Below, piece by piece: positions 13,861 to 24,649 of a stretch of DNA of 64,000 nucleotides (its first letter is position 1; each line of letters begins with the position of its first letter). The notes below the pieces were generated by a model, which made no database searches, was not told the DNA's origin, and was given only the letters and a program-made list of their open reading frames with translations. The stretch covers positions 85,729-149,728 of the forward strand of contig WEDG01004561.1 in NCBI GenBank assembly GCA_017591395.1. Reading direction: 5' to 3'. This stretch comes from Schistocephalus solidus (lineage: Eukaryota > Platyhelminthes > Cestoda > Diphyllobothriidea > Diphyllobothriidae). Position numbers and translations under genes: made by a program.

Positions 13861-14974
13861 CAGGCTGTGTGCGGTGGATTCCCAAGTGACAGGCTATGCC
13901 AATATGTCAGGTGTATGTGCGAGGGTAGTGAGGCCAGTATAAGTCAGAAGCTGTAGAATCAGTTGTAGTAACCGCATTGCTGGATGGTGAGTTGTTGGTG
14001 CTGGAAAAAGAAGAGTTTTCAGATAGACAAGGTGTTCTAGGCAGGTTGCTATTGCGATCAATTTCCGCTTTTGTGGATGTGCTTGTGATCGAATAGGCCC
14101 AGGCGTGGGCATTGCGAAACATTGGAGGTGGATGCAGTGAATATAGCTCCGGGCTCTTGGAACTGGTCCACCCATCACAGCATGATTTATCCGCAAGTAA
14201 CCTAGTTGGCCAATGCTGGCGGTGGAGACGGTGCTAGAGAGGGAAATGGTTGATGGGACGTCGGTAGTGACTCCCCCAGCGGGAAACGTTTTGCTGTTGG
14301 TTGTCGTTGCGAGGGTTGTGGCAGGGATGATGGGGGTGGCGGTGATCGACAGCGATGGGACATCAGAACTCTTGTCATAGATAGTGGGGGGTGGTTGTAG
14401 TAAATGATGCCGTGCGGATAAACTGAATTTCTACATTTGACAAACCAAACTGAACCGAGATTTGAGTGTGCGATAACAATAAGGATATTGTGGGATCGAG
14501 TCCACTTTGCTGGTGGTAGGAGTCGTGGTTGAGATGACGTTGGAAGTGATTTTACCAGTGTTGAAGGTGGGAGAAATTAAGATATTGGTGGTGGTCGTCG
14601 CGGGGGTTGTGGCAGGGATGATGGAGGTGACGGGAGATCAACGGCAGTGGGGCATCACAACTGCGATTACCGGTAGGGGCTGATGGTCATTGCAGTGTCT
14701 GCCGTTGTGGCTGGGGCTTCGGGGCTGTGGATGCTGCAAGTGTGGTTGTACATTTATTGCTGTGTAGTGCTTGGAAATGTCTGACGAGGTTGATTCGTCC
14801 GTGGAAGGTTTGTTGCCAGCGTGGGAATTTTGAAGAGGTAGCTTGTTGGCGTTATGGATCTGAGGCGCTTGTGACTTGCGAGCTGCCATTTTGACTTCGC
14901 ATCGGTGATCCCGTTAATCTCATAGATGGCTGTTTTAGTCCTCCAGGACGGTCTTCGGGTTGATTTGTAATCAC

Positions 14975-15530
14975 TTAAGTGAGTTCTGTAGAGTGTCCTG
15001 GTATCGTCATGTTTGACCTTCTTGTGATCAAGCACCCGTAGTGGCATCTCCATAGGAAAGTCTTTTGGTTGTCGTCCATATTTATGAGATAGATGCTTCC
15101 TTGCAGTTGTAGCTGCCTCAGCATGGCGTTAATGCTATGGATTATGGTCCGATCCAGAACTTCTGTTTCTGTTATCTGGTCTTGCCATTTCACATTCAGT
15201 ATTCTGTGGAGACAGCGGAGATGGACTTGGTTTAGTTTTCTGCCTTGGTTGGAGTAGATAGTCCAGGTCTCCTTTCTATAAAGGAGTATCGTCAAGGCGA
15301 CGGCCTTCAACATGCGCAGTTTGATGCTCAAATCAAGACTGTGACAATTCAAAAAGGAGGTTTACAGCCGGCCGAAAGCCTGACTGATGTTGGTGACCCG
15401 ATGCACTAAGTTGTCCTCAAGTTCAATGCTGCGTAAGGACGTGTTCCCTAGCTAGGCAAAATTGTTCACACTTTTATGTTGAGGTGGTTGCCAAAAACTT
15501 GATGCATGGCCACCATTTATCCGTGTTTAT
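14975..15530 (-). pseudogene. LINE reverse transcriptase, thumb and C-terminal remnant
   Basis: It begins at INTDK (about 15530), which in related copies lies some 35 residues after the catalytic FADD, and continues through RVTNISQAFGRL to the open frame 15352-14975. That frame reads LKAVALTILLYRKETWTIYS, then QVHLRCLHRILNVKWQDQI and LDRTIIHSINAMLRQLQLQG. The pattern LLYxxETWT, HLRCLRRI and WQD is the standard tail of the RT unit in this LINE group. A frameshift near 15050 passes into the frame 15053-14754 with WRTKTAIYEINGITDAKS, the connector that precedes the zinc-finger tail. Confidence 0.82.
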
Positions 15531-15544
15531 TCTCTGTCCGAAGT

Positions 15545-16330
15545 GAAATATTTCATCAGAAATGCAAAGGTAGTGAAACGGTAGGTTCGCATCTCTTGTT
15601 ACTTCTCTTTTAGCTGACGAGCGCCGAAGATCAGCTCATTTGTTCCGCGGTCTTTGGAAGCCAAATTAGCTTTTCGAAAGCAGTTTTTGTTCAAGATGTC
15701 CGTTAAAACGATTGAGACGAATACGAGTCAAGATCTTCCCGACGATGCAGGGCAGCGAGGTCCTTCTGTGGTTAGCCTAGAGTTACCACTTCCCTTTCCG
15801 CTTGTAGATGGGGACGTTGGTAGTGTCCTCGAAATCGGGGGGAACTTGTTTGTGGAGCAACCTTTCCTGAAATCTCGTTTTAAGTTTCACCATCAGCCGG
15901 GAGCCGCCACGCTTTTAGACTGTGGCAGGCATCGCCCCGGCTCCCAGTGTTTGCTGCTGGAAATTTTCTGTACGTTCCGAGTTGTTCCTAATAGGGAACA
16001 TTGTAGATCCATGTCGTTATTCGTTTCAATTTGGGGAGCTGGTCGATGGCGGCGGCGTTGGAGATTGTGGATTGACGGTTGAGGAGTCTTCTAAAGTGCT
16101 CAGCCCAGCGCCTCTGAATTTTTGATTTCTCAATCAGAAGTATTGTTCCATCGGCGCTGAGCAGCAGCGTTTGTTTGTTTATACAGAGGCCGTAGATGGC
16201 TTTGATGGAGTCGGAGAGGTTCTTCTTTAAGTTGCTGTCCAACTTCCCTTGGAGTTCATGGCCTTTAGAGATATTCAATAGTCCTGCAGCTCCCACAGCC
16301 CTTGCCGCGCAAGTAGGCCGTCGTGTTGGC
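15545..16330 (-). pseudogene. LINE reverse transcriptase, N-terminal remnant
   Basis: The frame 16455-15988 contains ELQGKLDSNLKKNLSDSIKA, then LLSADGTILLIEKSKIQRRW and AEHFRRLLNRQSTISNAA, which is the region just before the RT fingers. Other frames from 15950 down to 15545 carry GKILTRIRLNRFNGHLEQ and RGTNELIFGARQLKEK, followed by a stop, then QEMRTYRFTTFAFLMKYF. In related elements the last string reads like TTFVDLTKAFD and holds the first catalytic aspartate. Here both Asp positions are replaced. Sequence homologous to the rest of the palm then disappears at about 15540. Confidence 0.75.
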
Positions 16331-16499
16331 GTCTGTCCGGCAACCAGTGGAAACCTTGTGCAGTTTGTTCCTCTTGGCGAGTAGGTTGCTAATTTACACA
16401 TTCTTGTCGTCAAGCTACTCATGGTGTGGAAGATGCACGCGTCCGAGGACTCCAAGTCGGTGGCATGAATGTTTTGCCTCAGATGAAACCATTACATCT

Positions 16500-16810
16500 T
16501 TACGGTTCCTTTATCATCCTGAGTCTGTAGGCCTTCCAGTCACCGGGAAAATTCACGAAAGTAGTATTCAACTTACCTGATGGTTGATTACATTGAGTCC
16601 TTATGTGAGTTTTCATTCGAAGTTTCATCTTAGAGGTGACTAGGCAGTAACCCATCCATTCATTGGCATTGCAGATTGCCTTGGTCACCAGCACATCTTG
16701 TTGGACGAGAAAATAGCCCGGCATATGCCAGCGCCACGATCAATAAGAAGCCTCGATCTAGCAGTCCGTGGGCTGAAGTGGGGTGGATTGGGGCAGAGGT
16801 TGTTGATTGC
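16500..16810 (-). pseudogene. LINE endonuclease C-terminal remnant
   Basis: The frame ending at 16500 reads QQDVLVTKAICNANEWMGY and continues through KMKLRMK to PSGKLNTTFVNFP. This follows the final strands of an apurinic-type LINE endonuclease, where related elements have DVLVTKAI, a D-H pair, ISKMRIRL and PPGKLNVALLNLP. The catalytic D-H pair expected after the tryptophan (WTDHRL-like) reads WMGYCL here, so activity is lost. A frame-shifted continuation (IHPTSAHGLLDRG) extends to about 16810. No amino-terminal endonuclease motif is recognisable further upstream, where 16899-17189 gives only an unassigned open stretch. Confidence 0.7.
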
Positions 16811-17289
16811 TTGGTTATTTCGATCGCAAGTTTTACATCTTCGTGTCCTGGTCAGCGTGCTGATGACGTGATTTTAGCATTTGTAGATGTAACATTTTCT
16901 AACCTCGTATCATTGGAGTTGTAAGCAATGCTGTACATAAATTGGGTTGCTGAGATATCCCAGATAGCTGCAGACTGTATGAAGTTTGAAGAGAGACCCG
17001 CGTTAGCCTGGGCCTTTTACGGAGCTCTACGTCGCCTTCTCCGCAGGCCTTTTTATAAGTGCGGGCCGGGGAAGAGGCGGGCTGGGAGGAGAAGGATGTG
17101 CATCTGATACTAAGTGTGGGACGCAGTATCAGATACCCTTGTTTGGGTTTATCCCGGTAAGTAAGGCAGTTGCCTAGGTGTGGAGACACAGATGAGAGGT
17201 TTGTATTTTAAGGGACGTTAAGTGCAGTCTTCGAGGCAAAGAATGCGGCCTGCTGCGACCTTTATGTGGAACCCAGAACTGAACCCCCT

Positions 17290-17600
17290 TCAACAGATAC
17301 GCACACACACGCAAATGAGCATTCAAACATCGCGGTCTATGACGTCCACCGTGTGCCCCACCGCATGGAGGAATCAGAGACGGTGACTTGCACGTGAATT
17401 ATTTTAAAATGATAGTAGATTTGCCCGGAATCTACCATAATATCCCTACTCAGACACATAAGTAGTGTCATAGCAGAGTCCGGAGATCCAGAGGTGAACT
17501 CGGGTGTAGATGGCTGGCACGGCGTGAAGCCGCGCGTAGGAGTGTCACCACACCCGCTTGTCGGCGCACAAATGACCAGGATTGCACACAACAAGAAAGA
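17290..17600 (-). mobile_element. Leader-like repeat, shared with 53345-53590
   Basis: The block contains ACACACACGCAAATG, then GTCCACCGT, then ACGGTGACTTGC and a TTTTAAAATGATAGTAGA-like string. The same ordered landmarks recur at 53345-53480 (ACACACACACTGAC, GTCCACCGT, ACGGTGACTTGC, TTTTAAGTGATATTAGA). Both copies lie on the 5' side of a minus-strand LINE remnant, so I infer this is the element's leader. No conserved reading frame is seen. Confidence 0.5.
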
Positions 17601-19325
17601 GGAAAGGTTTGGCTTTCGCTGAGTGGAAGTGTCACAAAGGTAGCACTAAGAAGGAGTCATTGTAGCCTGACTGTGCGTTCTGAGAGGAGTACCGCCTATT
17701 TCGTCAGTTTTCAGCCTCCAAACTACGGCTTTTAGTGCACTATAAGAGGTTCAAACACGGCAGGTGGTGTATAGGGACGAGCATGTGCTGCGAGTGGATT
17801 TAATTATCTCTACCCACTTCCCTGCACCAGTCGAAAGTCCTAACCCATCCATCATCTGACGCTAAGATGAGCCATATTAGTTGCCAGAACTAGGTAGTCC
17901 ATGGGTGCGTGCCACACACACGCACACAGGAAAAAAAACACCAGGATTTAAAACAAGGTGGCAGAAAAACACACCCCGGGTACAGGTGTTCCATAGGTGG
18001 TCTTTATTTGCGGAGTACCGAATAAGCGAGAAACAGCATTGTCTCAATAATCCTGCCCCCTTTTTTACCCCCAGCTAGCCACATTAAGTGGTGGTCAATG
18101 GCCTCGAATACTAGACTCGTTGACTGTGCCAGTCCTTCCATGCTGTTGCGTTCGCATCACGTCTTTCTTGCACTCATTTGGCAACAAATTTAATCCCCCT
18201 TATAGTCTTTACTCTACCCAAGTGTATTGTCTGGTTTGAAAAATATTTTCTTCGAATTCCCAGATAATTTTGAAGTTGATCTCAATTTTCACTTGCACTT
18301 AAGGTTAACAAACCACATACAGTATATTTTTTTGTTTAAGGAAAATAATACAACTTTCTATGTTATTTAGGAAAATTTTGCCTCCATAAACAACAGCAAT
18401 AAACGGAGAAATATGAAGCTGATGATTGCTTCGAGTGAGAGTCCAAAACTTCCGGCTAATTAACTTCTTGTTCTGCCGACCGTGTCTTCTTCTGAGACAC
18501 GAATCTCTCGGGAGAGACATCTCGTGATCATCAAAAATTTAATAATTTAAAACTTTATCTGAACTGAAATATACTCTCCTGTCAACAATTGAGTAAAATA
18601 TAATATTTTCATTCATCTGCTCTATAAGCATATTGTTTTTATAAATAATTAGAAATTAATGTTAAAAATTAATATCACTAAAGCAGTGCTACTTTTAAAA
18701 TTTGCAGTTTCGTAGGCGGCCGAGAAGAAGCCCGTATTAAAGCGGTCCTCCTGTCCTGATTGAAATATATTGGCGTTTTTACACGATAATCAGCATTCAG
18801 ACCGCTTCTTCGTAATTTTTAATTGAAAAGAATTTCAGGACATCGGTTAACAGTTCATGAGATAGGACAGTTGTCTTGAGCTAAAAACCCATATTAGCAT
18901 TAACTTCTCAAGCAGACTAATGTATAACTGCCGCGGAAGTCAAAAATAGACATCGTATATTCATCTAACTATCCAAGGAAGCAAGTCACATGAAAATATA
19001 TTCTAATTAATAATCACACTCTGGGTTTGATCAAAATGAGAATTGTCAGCGGAAATGCAACCGCGCATCCTACAAGATGAGATGGTCCATGTTATGCGCA
19101 ATGAAGGATTCGCTTATGAAAATGATACAGAACATATTTAAAGAACCTTTTTCTATTTTTAGGATTTCGACTTGTTTGACCTTTCATTGTTTGCCAATAC
19201 AATATTCTCACCAAGCGGACATTTTAATCATATATAAGGTGAAATTTAAATGAGCAAAACCATTTTCAAACAACACTTAACTTCCTCCCTCGAAGTAAGC
19301 TCTTCAAAAATATGTAAATTTTCAG

Positions 19326-19558
19326 GTCTGGAGTCATTCAACCGGGCGATCTGCTAATGTCAATTCAGGGTGATTCGCCACTGGGCAAGTCAATCGACAA
19401 ATTGAACGCTCGTTACAGCCTATGCGACGATCAGCGCTGCCCTGGTCGTCTAGCAATTGTGACTCAGTACACGGTGGCAGACAACGTTATTCCCAACTGC
19501 GGAGTTTTCGACGTACGCATAATCAAGCGGTCCGCAAGCCTTGGAATAAACCTCCAAG
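19326..19558 (+). CDS. Grip: GRIP-like exon: end of PDZ4, PDZ4-PDZ5 connector, start of PDZ5
   Basis: The exon lies between a TTTTCAG acceptor and a GTACGT donor. It starts with the last base of the split Gln codon and ends with the first base of the next codon. The peptide begins SGVIQPGDLLMSIQGDSPLG, the GD turn and strand D of a PDZ domain. It continues through a helix B (KSIDKLNARYSL) and last strand (GRLAIVTQY), and then TVADNVIPNCGVFDVRIIKR leads directly to SASLGINLQ, the carboxylate loop of PDZ5. GRIP1 has a nearly superimposable FDVAESVIPSSGTFHV connector at this point. That tight connector is known to hold PDZ4 and PDZ5 together as one folding unit. This stretch is the strongest evidence for the family. 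Confidence 0.92.
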
Positions 19559-22500
19559 GTACGTGCAAAATTGCACCAGTTAATTGTTTTTTAAAAAAAT
19601 TGGTTAACGCGTTCAATGCATAGCCATCAATTTCGCCTTCAGTCCCCTTGAATATCAATGAAGTTGGGAATATTTATTTGCTGTTAGCTGTTACTCCAAG
19701 TTAGCCATTTATTTCTGCGGAATTTTCAAAGCAGTAATTTTTAAATTGAAGTATCTACCAAAAAGCACGCAGGAAATTCTGGGGACCCACTGATCAGCCG
19801 GACTCCTCACAGCTGTGTTAAACAGCGGCGGAATACCGGCGAAATACGTGCCTGGGCTTTTAGCTAGTACCTGTGATGTGAGCATGGTTCCTCCTGTATC
19901 CCTTAAGTATGCTCTGGAATCTTACAATGCTATTAATTCCCTACTTTGCTATAAACAAAGGTGGGTCTTTTTGGATGTTTTTTTTCTCCTTTACAAAAAA
20001 AAATATTCATGAAGTTACAATTTATGATAAAAAGGGCTGAAGAAATCTGCTGCTAACTTTCTAACCTGCTTTTATTCATCAGCTTGGCCAATTTCAACCA
20101 ACAAACAGCTTTCGATGTCTGTTTTCGATTATTTATTATCACGTCTGTATAGTTACATAAGTAAGTCACAGCGGGGCCCTAAAACTGAAAACGGTCAATG
20201 AGCAGAGGTCATCTCACGAGGGTTAGGAGTGTTCACATTTTCAAGAAGCAGGGGTAATTATAATATAGTACCGTTGAGGACATTGGGCCAAGTGAAAAAG
20301 GAAGGGAATCTATTAATTTATTACTAATACACACCGCCAGAAGGAATGTGGAACGAATGTGGTGCACAGCTTTGACTTAGGCAGATTTCTTGATCGAACC
20401 AAAGCCTTCTGAGTACTTTATTGTAAATGATCGCATCTTTATTTCTGATCAAACAAAATCTTCCATAAATGCAAGCTTCAAAAAAAAATTCGTTCAAAGA
20501 AATGTTAAAAAGTATTATCAAATAAATACGCATTACTTGTTGATTTCATTATGTTTCATTTTACTGCGTTTAGCGTAGTTGTATTTTGCACGATCATAAT
20601 TTAATAGCAATTTTAAAGGCAAACATAACGCAAACATTCCCTGAATTTTGTTCTGAATCATTGACGTTCAATTTTCGTCTGCTGCCCACGGTCAATAATA
20701 GTGAGAGGGCGTATAAAATATGCAATTTTATATGAGATCGAGTATTTTCTTAATAGTCTGTCTTTGTCATTTTTTTAAATTTTTGAAAGTTAAGTTCTGT
20801 AAGATGACACAGGGTGCTGACATACTTTGGTAACACCTCAATAGAATCTCCTAGATGTTATATGAATGTTAAATTTAATTTTTATATTATTATTTAACCT
20901 AAAGTTCTATGTTAATTTAAACCAATTCAGTTACCTTATTTGATAGCCTTATTTAATGTTTTCAAATTGTCCAAGTGCAATTTTTCTTTTTGAGCACTGC
21001 ATGATACATCTTATTCTCAACCGGTATAATTTTCTTGTATAGTCGAAATATATAAATGAACGTTATGGTAGCCAATACAATTATGTATTGCAGGACTTTC
21101 AAAATTTAATAGTAGTCAATCACTATAACGCGGCCACCGGTATACTGCGAAAGAAAATTACTTGAATTTTGTGAGGACACTGTGTCCAGCGAATTCTTTC
21201 TAGATCAATAGTGCTTCAGTCAACATCACTCTTTTCAAAAAGTTTTAAATTTCCGTTCAGTGATAGGGTATTAAAGCGCAAGTATTTTGAAAAACCAAAA
21301 TTATCATTTAATGCTTCGCAAGGCCATACGTGTTATATCATCAGTAAACTACTAAAGCATGTTCATTCGGGTTAATGGGCAGCACATGCAAAGTGTTTTA
21401 TTGATCAGCCTGGGCTCCACACTTAAAAAGGCATAAACGTTTCTGAGCTAATTATGCCCTGTGAAATATTGATTAGTTTTGTATGACGTCTTTTGATAAG
21501 TCGGACCAAATACCTACTATAAATAAATTACCCATCTTCATAAAGTTTACCAAAAAGAGACGTTCTGGCTTCAAAATTTATTCTCTTCGTCGTCCAGAGG
21601 CACGTAAAGTGTTATTGATGTAGATTATTTTGGCAGTTTGCATTTTTTTAAATGTATCTCTACCAAAAAGAGCCACATATATAAACTATTACAAGAGGTT
21701 TGGAAAATATCACCGTTATTTCATTGCTCTCTCCTTCTTTGCAACGCCACGAAATTGATGGGTTAATTTCTTGTGGTCATTGTAGAGATTTCTTTAGGGC
21801 AAAATTGCAAACTCAATTCGTTCCTTGCTTTTGGTGAATTTTTAATATACTTCCTTATTAAAAACATACCTCGTTTTTGTTTTGCTTTACCATCACAAAT
21901 GCATCAAAGCTGAAGGACTTCTGATAATCAGAAAACTGTTGTTTTTCAAAATAGGATATCAAAGCATTAATGAGATATCTATATAGATCAGAATTCGATA
22001 TTTGCAATGGGGCTCTTCGGTCACCTGCAGCACTCACTCGTCGCTTTGTGTCTTGGGGCTCGCTCTCGAGCCCCATCAGCAGCTACCCATTGGCTAGTGA
22101 TATAGGGAGAATGACATTACCGAAAGTTAGATAGTTCAGACGAGGTGATTTCAGCTGGTGATAAGCAAAGAGAAGGAGAAATAGAGAAGACTATATTGTT
22201 AAATTTGAATGTCCTCATGGCCATAAAGGAAGATATAGTTGAAGTTAACGAACAGGTTTGCCTAACCGTTAACTTTTATATTAATTCCTAACCCTCAATA
22301 TTGACTTCTAGCCTTAACACAAACTCGAACACTTACATCAAACCCTAAGCTTACCTTAACTTAAACCTACCCAAATGACATGAATAAGTATTTCTCAGAA
22401 GGCAAGACGAGGTGGGACCACATGTCCGATCGGTATTGCAATTTTAGCGACAAAATTAAGAAAATCGTTTTTGCTATGTGCGTGGTATCTTACACCGGTT

Positions 22501-24649
22501 GCACCTACTAAACAAGATCTAGAACAGATTGTGAAAATTATAGCAACACATCCGTTTTTCCGGTAATTAGTCAGTGTAAGTAACTGTACAGGATTTCATA
22601 TTAAGCATAAACGATGCAAAAAAAACGTACAAAATCAACTATTCCATTCTGAACTGCTTCTTACTTAAATGAATATAATGATAATAGTATAACATAAGCC
22701 CTTTATAAACATCTTTCTTAAAACGGAAGGTGTGACTAAGGAAAGGGATAGTTGTATCAGTGTCCTGACAGAACACATTAAAATTTGAAAACCGCGTCTT
22801 TTGTCAAACCTCAAAAGATAAACTAAACGTGAACAACCATTCACGGCAATTTTTTTCGTCTTTGGTTTGGTTACAATGTTCAGTAAACAAGATCATCTGA
22901 TGTCCGATAATTAAAGTACATTATTTTGCCAGTCTCAAAAATTATATGCAATTGTAACTTAATGAATAAAAAGCCATTTTAGGGCATTATAACAAGAAAA
23001 GCCCCGTAGTGGAAAGGAGTTTCCTTAGCAATGTTGTGTGTACTAATTGATTGTTTTGTTCTTAAATTCTGCCCATATAAATATGCAAGTTTAACTATTA
23101 TAAATGAAAAACGTTGGCAAAGAACTGCCTGTGCAACCTCCCTAACCCGATAAAGAATTTTAACTCCAAAGAACACAAGGGCTTAGGTTTAGAATTTGGT
23201 CGTGGGTTAGGTTGGCATCTGGGTAGGAGTGTATAACGGTCTCATTGAGTGTGAGAAAAATATTTCACGACCGGTGATGGTGGCCCTTTAAACGAGGTTT
23301 ATTTTCCGAGGCGTTAGCTACCCTTTTTGTCCTTTAAACCACTCCACCGCTATTGCCACCGTTCCCGTACTGCACGCATACCTATCCATTGTGTTCGTTG
23401 GGTGGTCATAAAAGCATTCCCTGGCAGGAGGTGCTTCAAAGACGGTGTGCGAATGTTAGTGAAAATAACACCCACCTATGAAGAGACTGACTCGGAAACA
23501 ACTTTGCCAAATAAGTTATCTCTCAGCTCTTTTAAAACGGATTTGGAAAAAATCCTCCAATAAGAGATACAAGATTTGTAGTAGGATATATTGAAGCTTA
23601 AGAATACTTATATGTTTTTACTTTTCAGCCAATTTATCATTCCAGTTTTTTGGAAAACTTTTATTTCGCCATCTTGCTTAGGATTTATTTTGTTAAAAAA
23701 AATTAATTGTCACTCAGATTCCACCATAAAGGCTTGTACGAAGCACATGGTCCAGCGTGAGGCAACCCGTATTAGACTGTAACATGTTGCCGTATGTATA
23801 CCGCTAATGCAGTTTAAAGGGCAGTTATTACGAGTTTAATGCTGCTGAATTTTTTAAAATGGAAGACATGATAGTCGGAAGAGGAGGATTATTCGCCTCA
23901 GGTTTCGGATTCACACTCGAAACCGCCAACAGAAGCAGAATCAGAGGAAGGATTTGAGTGTGTGTGTATCCGAAGCGCCAGAAAAATAAACCTCCTGTTC
24001 CAACTATTTTGTGCCTATCCTTACATTCTTCTGTCGCCTTTTGGTTTTTCATATGCCACATTCGCTTTCTGTATTTAATGCAGGTTATGAGAAACCTGTC
24101 TAGCAACTACCAATTCCCTAGTTAAAACCTCCCTTTGCTGTGTTTGGGACGTTTTTAGTTCTATGTGAATGTTTGTGACTACCCCCAGATGGCAATATTT
24201 TTTCTTGACACGGGTTATTTTCTATTCAAATGGTTCTATTCACTTCAATAAACCGTCTGGCGATTGGATGATCACTTTGGCTTAAACTAATAGCACGCAA
24301 AAGACGTCAGCCTTACATATAACTTTCGATGCCATGTTTGCTGCTGGAAGATGTGCGTACAACATGTACCTTACTGTCAATCTTTAAAAAAATATGAGCA
24401 ACTCATGGTATTTACCAGGAATTTTCATAGGCCCCAATGCATAAAAAATGTGAAATCTGCGTCTAGAATGTTCCTTCGAGTACAATGGATTATGCGCGTA
24501 GAGATATATTACTGCTACGGACGGTATGGAGTCGCAGATCACCTCATATCTGGCGGCAACCTGGTTTTTAATTAATGATTCTTTCAGCCACGTAAAACGA
24601 CTGTGCTCTTTCATGGAGAGTTATGAGGCTTCCCTACTTGGCTCCACAG
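19559..24649 (+). other. Intron of 5.1 kb splitting PDZ5
   Basis: The sequence is AT-rich with no recognisable gene. It contains a degenerate CTAACC-type tract near 22258-22370. The reading frames inside are short and compositionally like noncoding DNA. The acceptor at 24649 is preceded by a mixed pyrimidine stretch (TTCCCTACTTGGCTCCACAG). An earlier AG at 24587 is better looking but gives the wrong phase. Confidence 0.75.

Larger units (their letters stand above)
10930..14890 (-). pseudogene. LINE zinc-finger tail, multiple degenerate C2H2 units
   Basis: Minus-strand fragments repeat the theme CPxC...HRMGLxGHxRIH in decayed form. Examples are CTFRHRMGLLGHTYL near 13010-13070, CHTCPNSSDTAWVFPDLATY near 11655-11720, a similar unit near 11180-11260, and GGPVPRARSYIHCIHLQC near 14100-14190. 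The last corresponds to the EPVPGAPTY-type linker that I recall between finger pairs in related cestode elements. Cysteines and histidines are mostly mutated. The tail is much longer than I would expect, partly because a TAC/TACGG array is embedded in it and partly because 12100-12900 holds sequence I cannot align to fingers. Confidence 0.68.
10930..16810 (-). mobile_element. Decayed non-LTR retrotransposon (LINE) with zinc-finger tail
   Basis: On the minus strand, broken reading frames follow the order of a flatworm LINE polyprotein: an endonuclease end (16810-16500), an RT amino-terminal part (about 16300-15545), an RT carboxyl part (15530-14975) and a long tail with C2H2-like units (14890-10930). 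Recognisable strings include DVLVTKAI, RRWAEHFRRLLN, GKILTRIRLNRFNGHLEQ and RVTNISQAFGRL. I recall very similar strings from endonuclease-reverse transcriptase proteins of diphyllobothriid cestodes. Frameshifts, stops and an internal deletion make it non-functional. It lies antisense to the host gene inside the first intron. The clade (RTE- or CR1-like) is not settled from sequence alone. Confidence 0.85.
8884..19325 (+). other. Intron of 10.4 kb splitting PDZ4; hosts a decayed LINE
   Basis: The intron has a GTAAGT donor and an ATTTTCAG acceptor. From 8884 to about 10.3 kb it is AT-rich with one run of 15 C. From about 10.3 to 18.0 kb it is GC-richer, repetitive DNA containing the minus-strand LINE and the TAC/TACGG array. 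From about 18.1 to 19.3 kb it returns to AT-rich sequence in which I see no gene. The 15-base string AAGAAGGAGTCATTG occurs at 10632 and again at 17648, on either side of the LINE. Confidence 0.8.

Noticed and set aside
13071..13956. Open frames of 272 and 151 codons on the + strand
   Set aside because: They are produced by the TAC/TACGG repeat, which rarely makes stop codons. The residues are a monotonous Y, G, T, V, L, R mixture.
24588..24649. Earlier acceptor TTCTTTCAG at 24587 for the PDZ5 exon
   Set aside because: It gives the wrong phase after the preceding exon and would add residues that do not match GRIP between the carboxylate loop and strand C.
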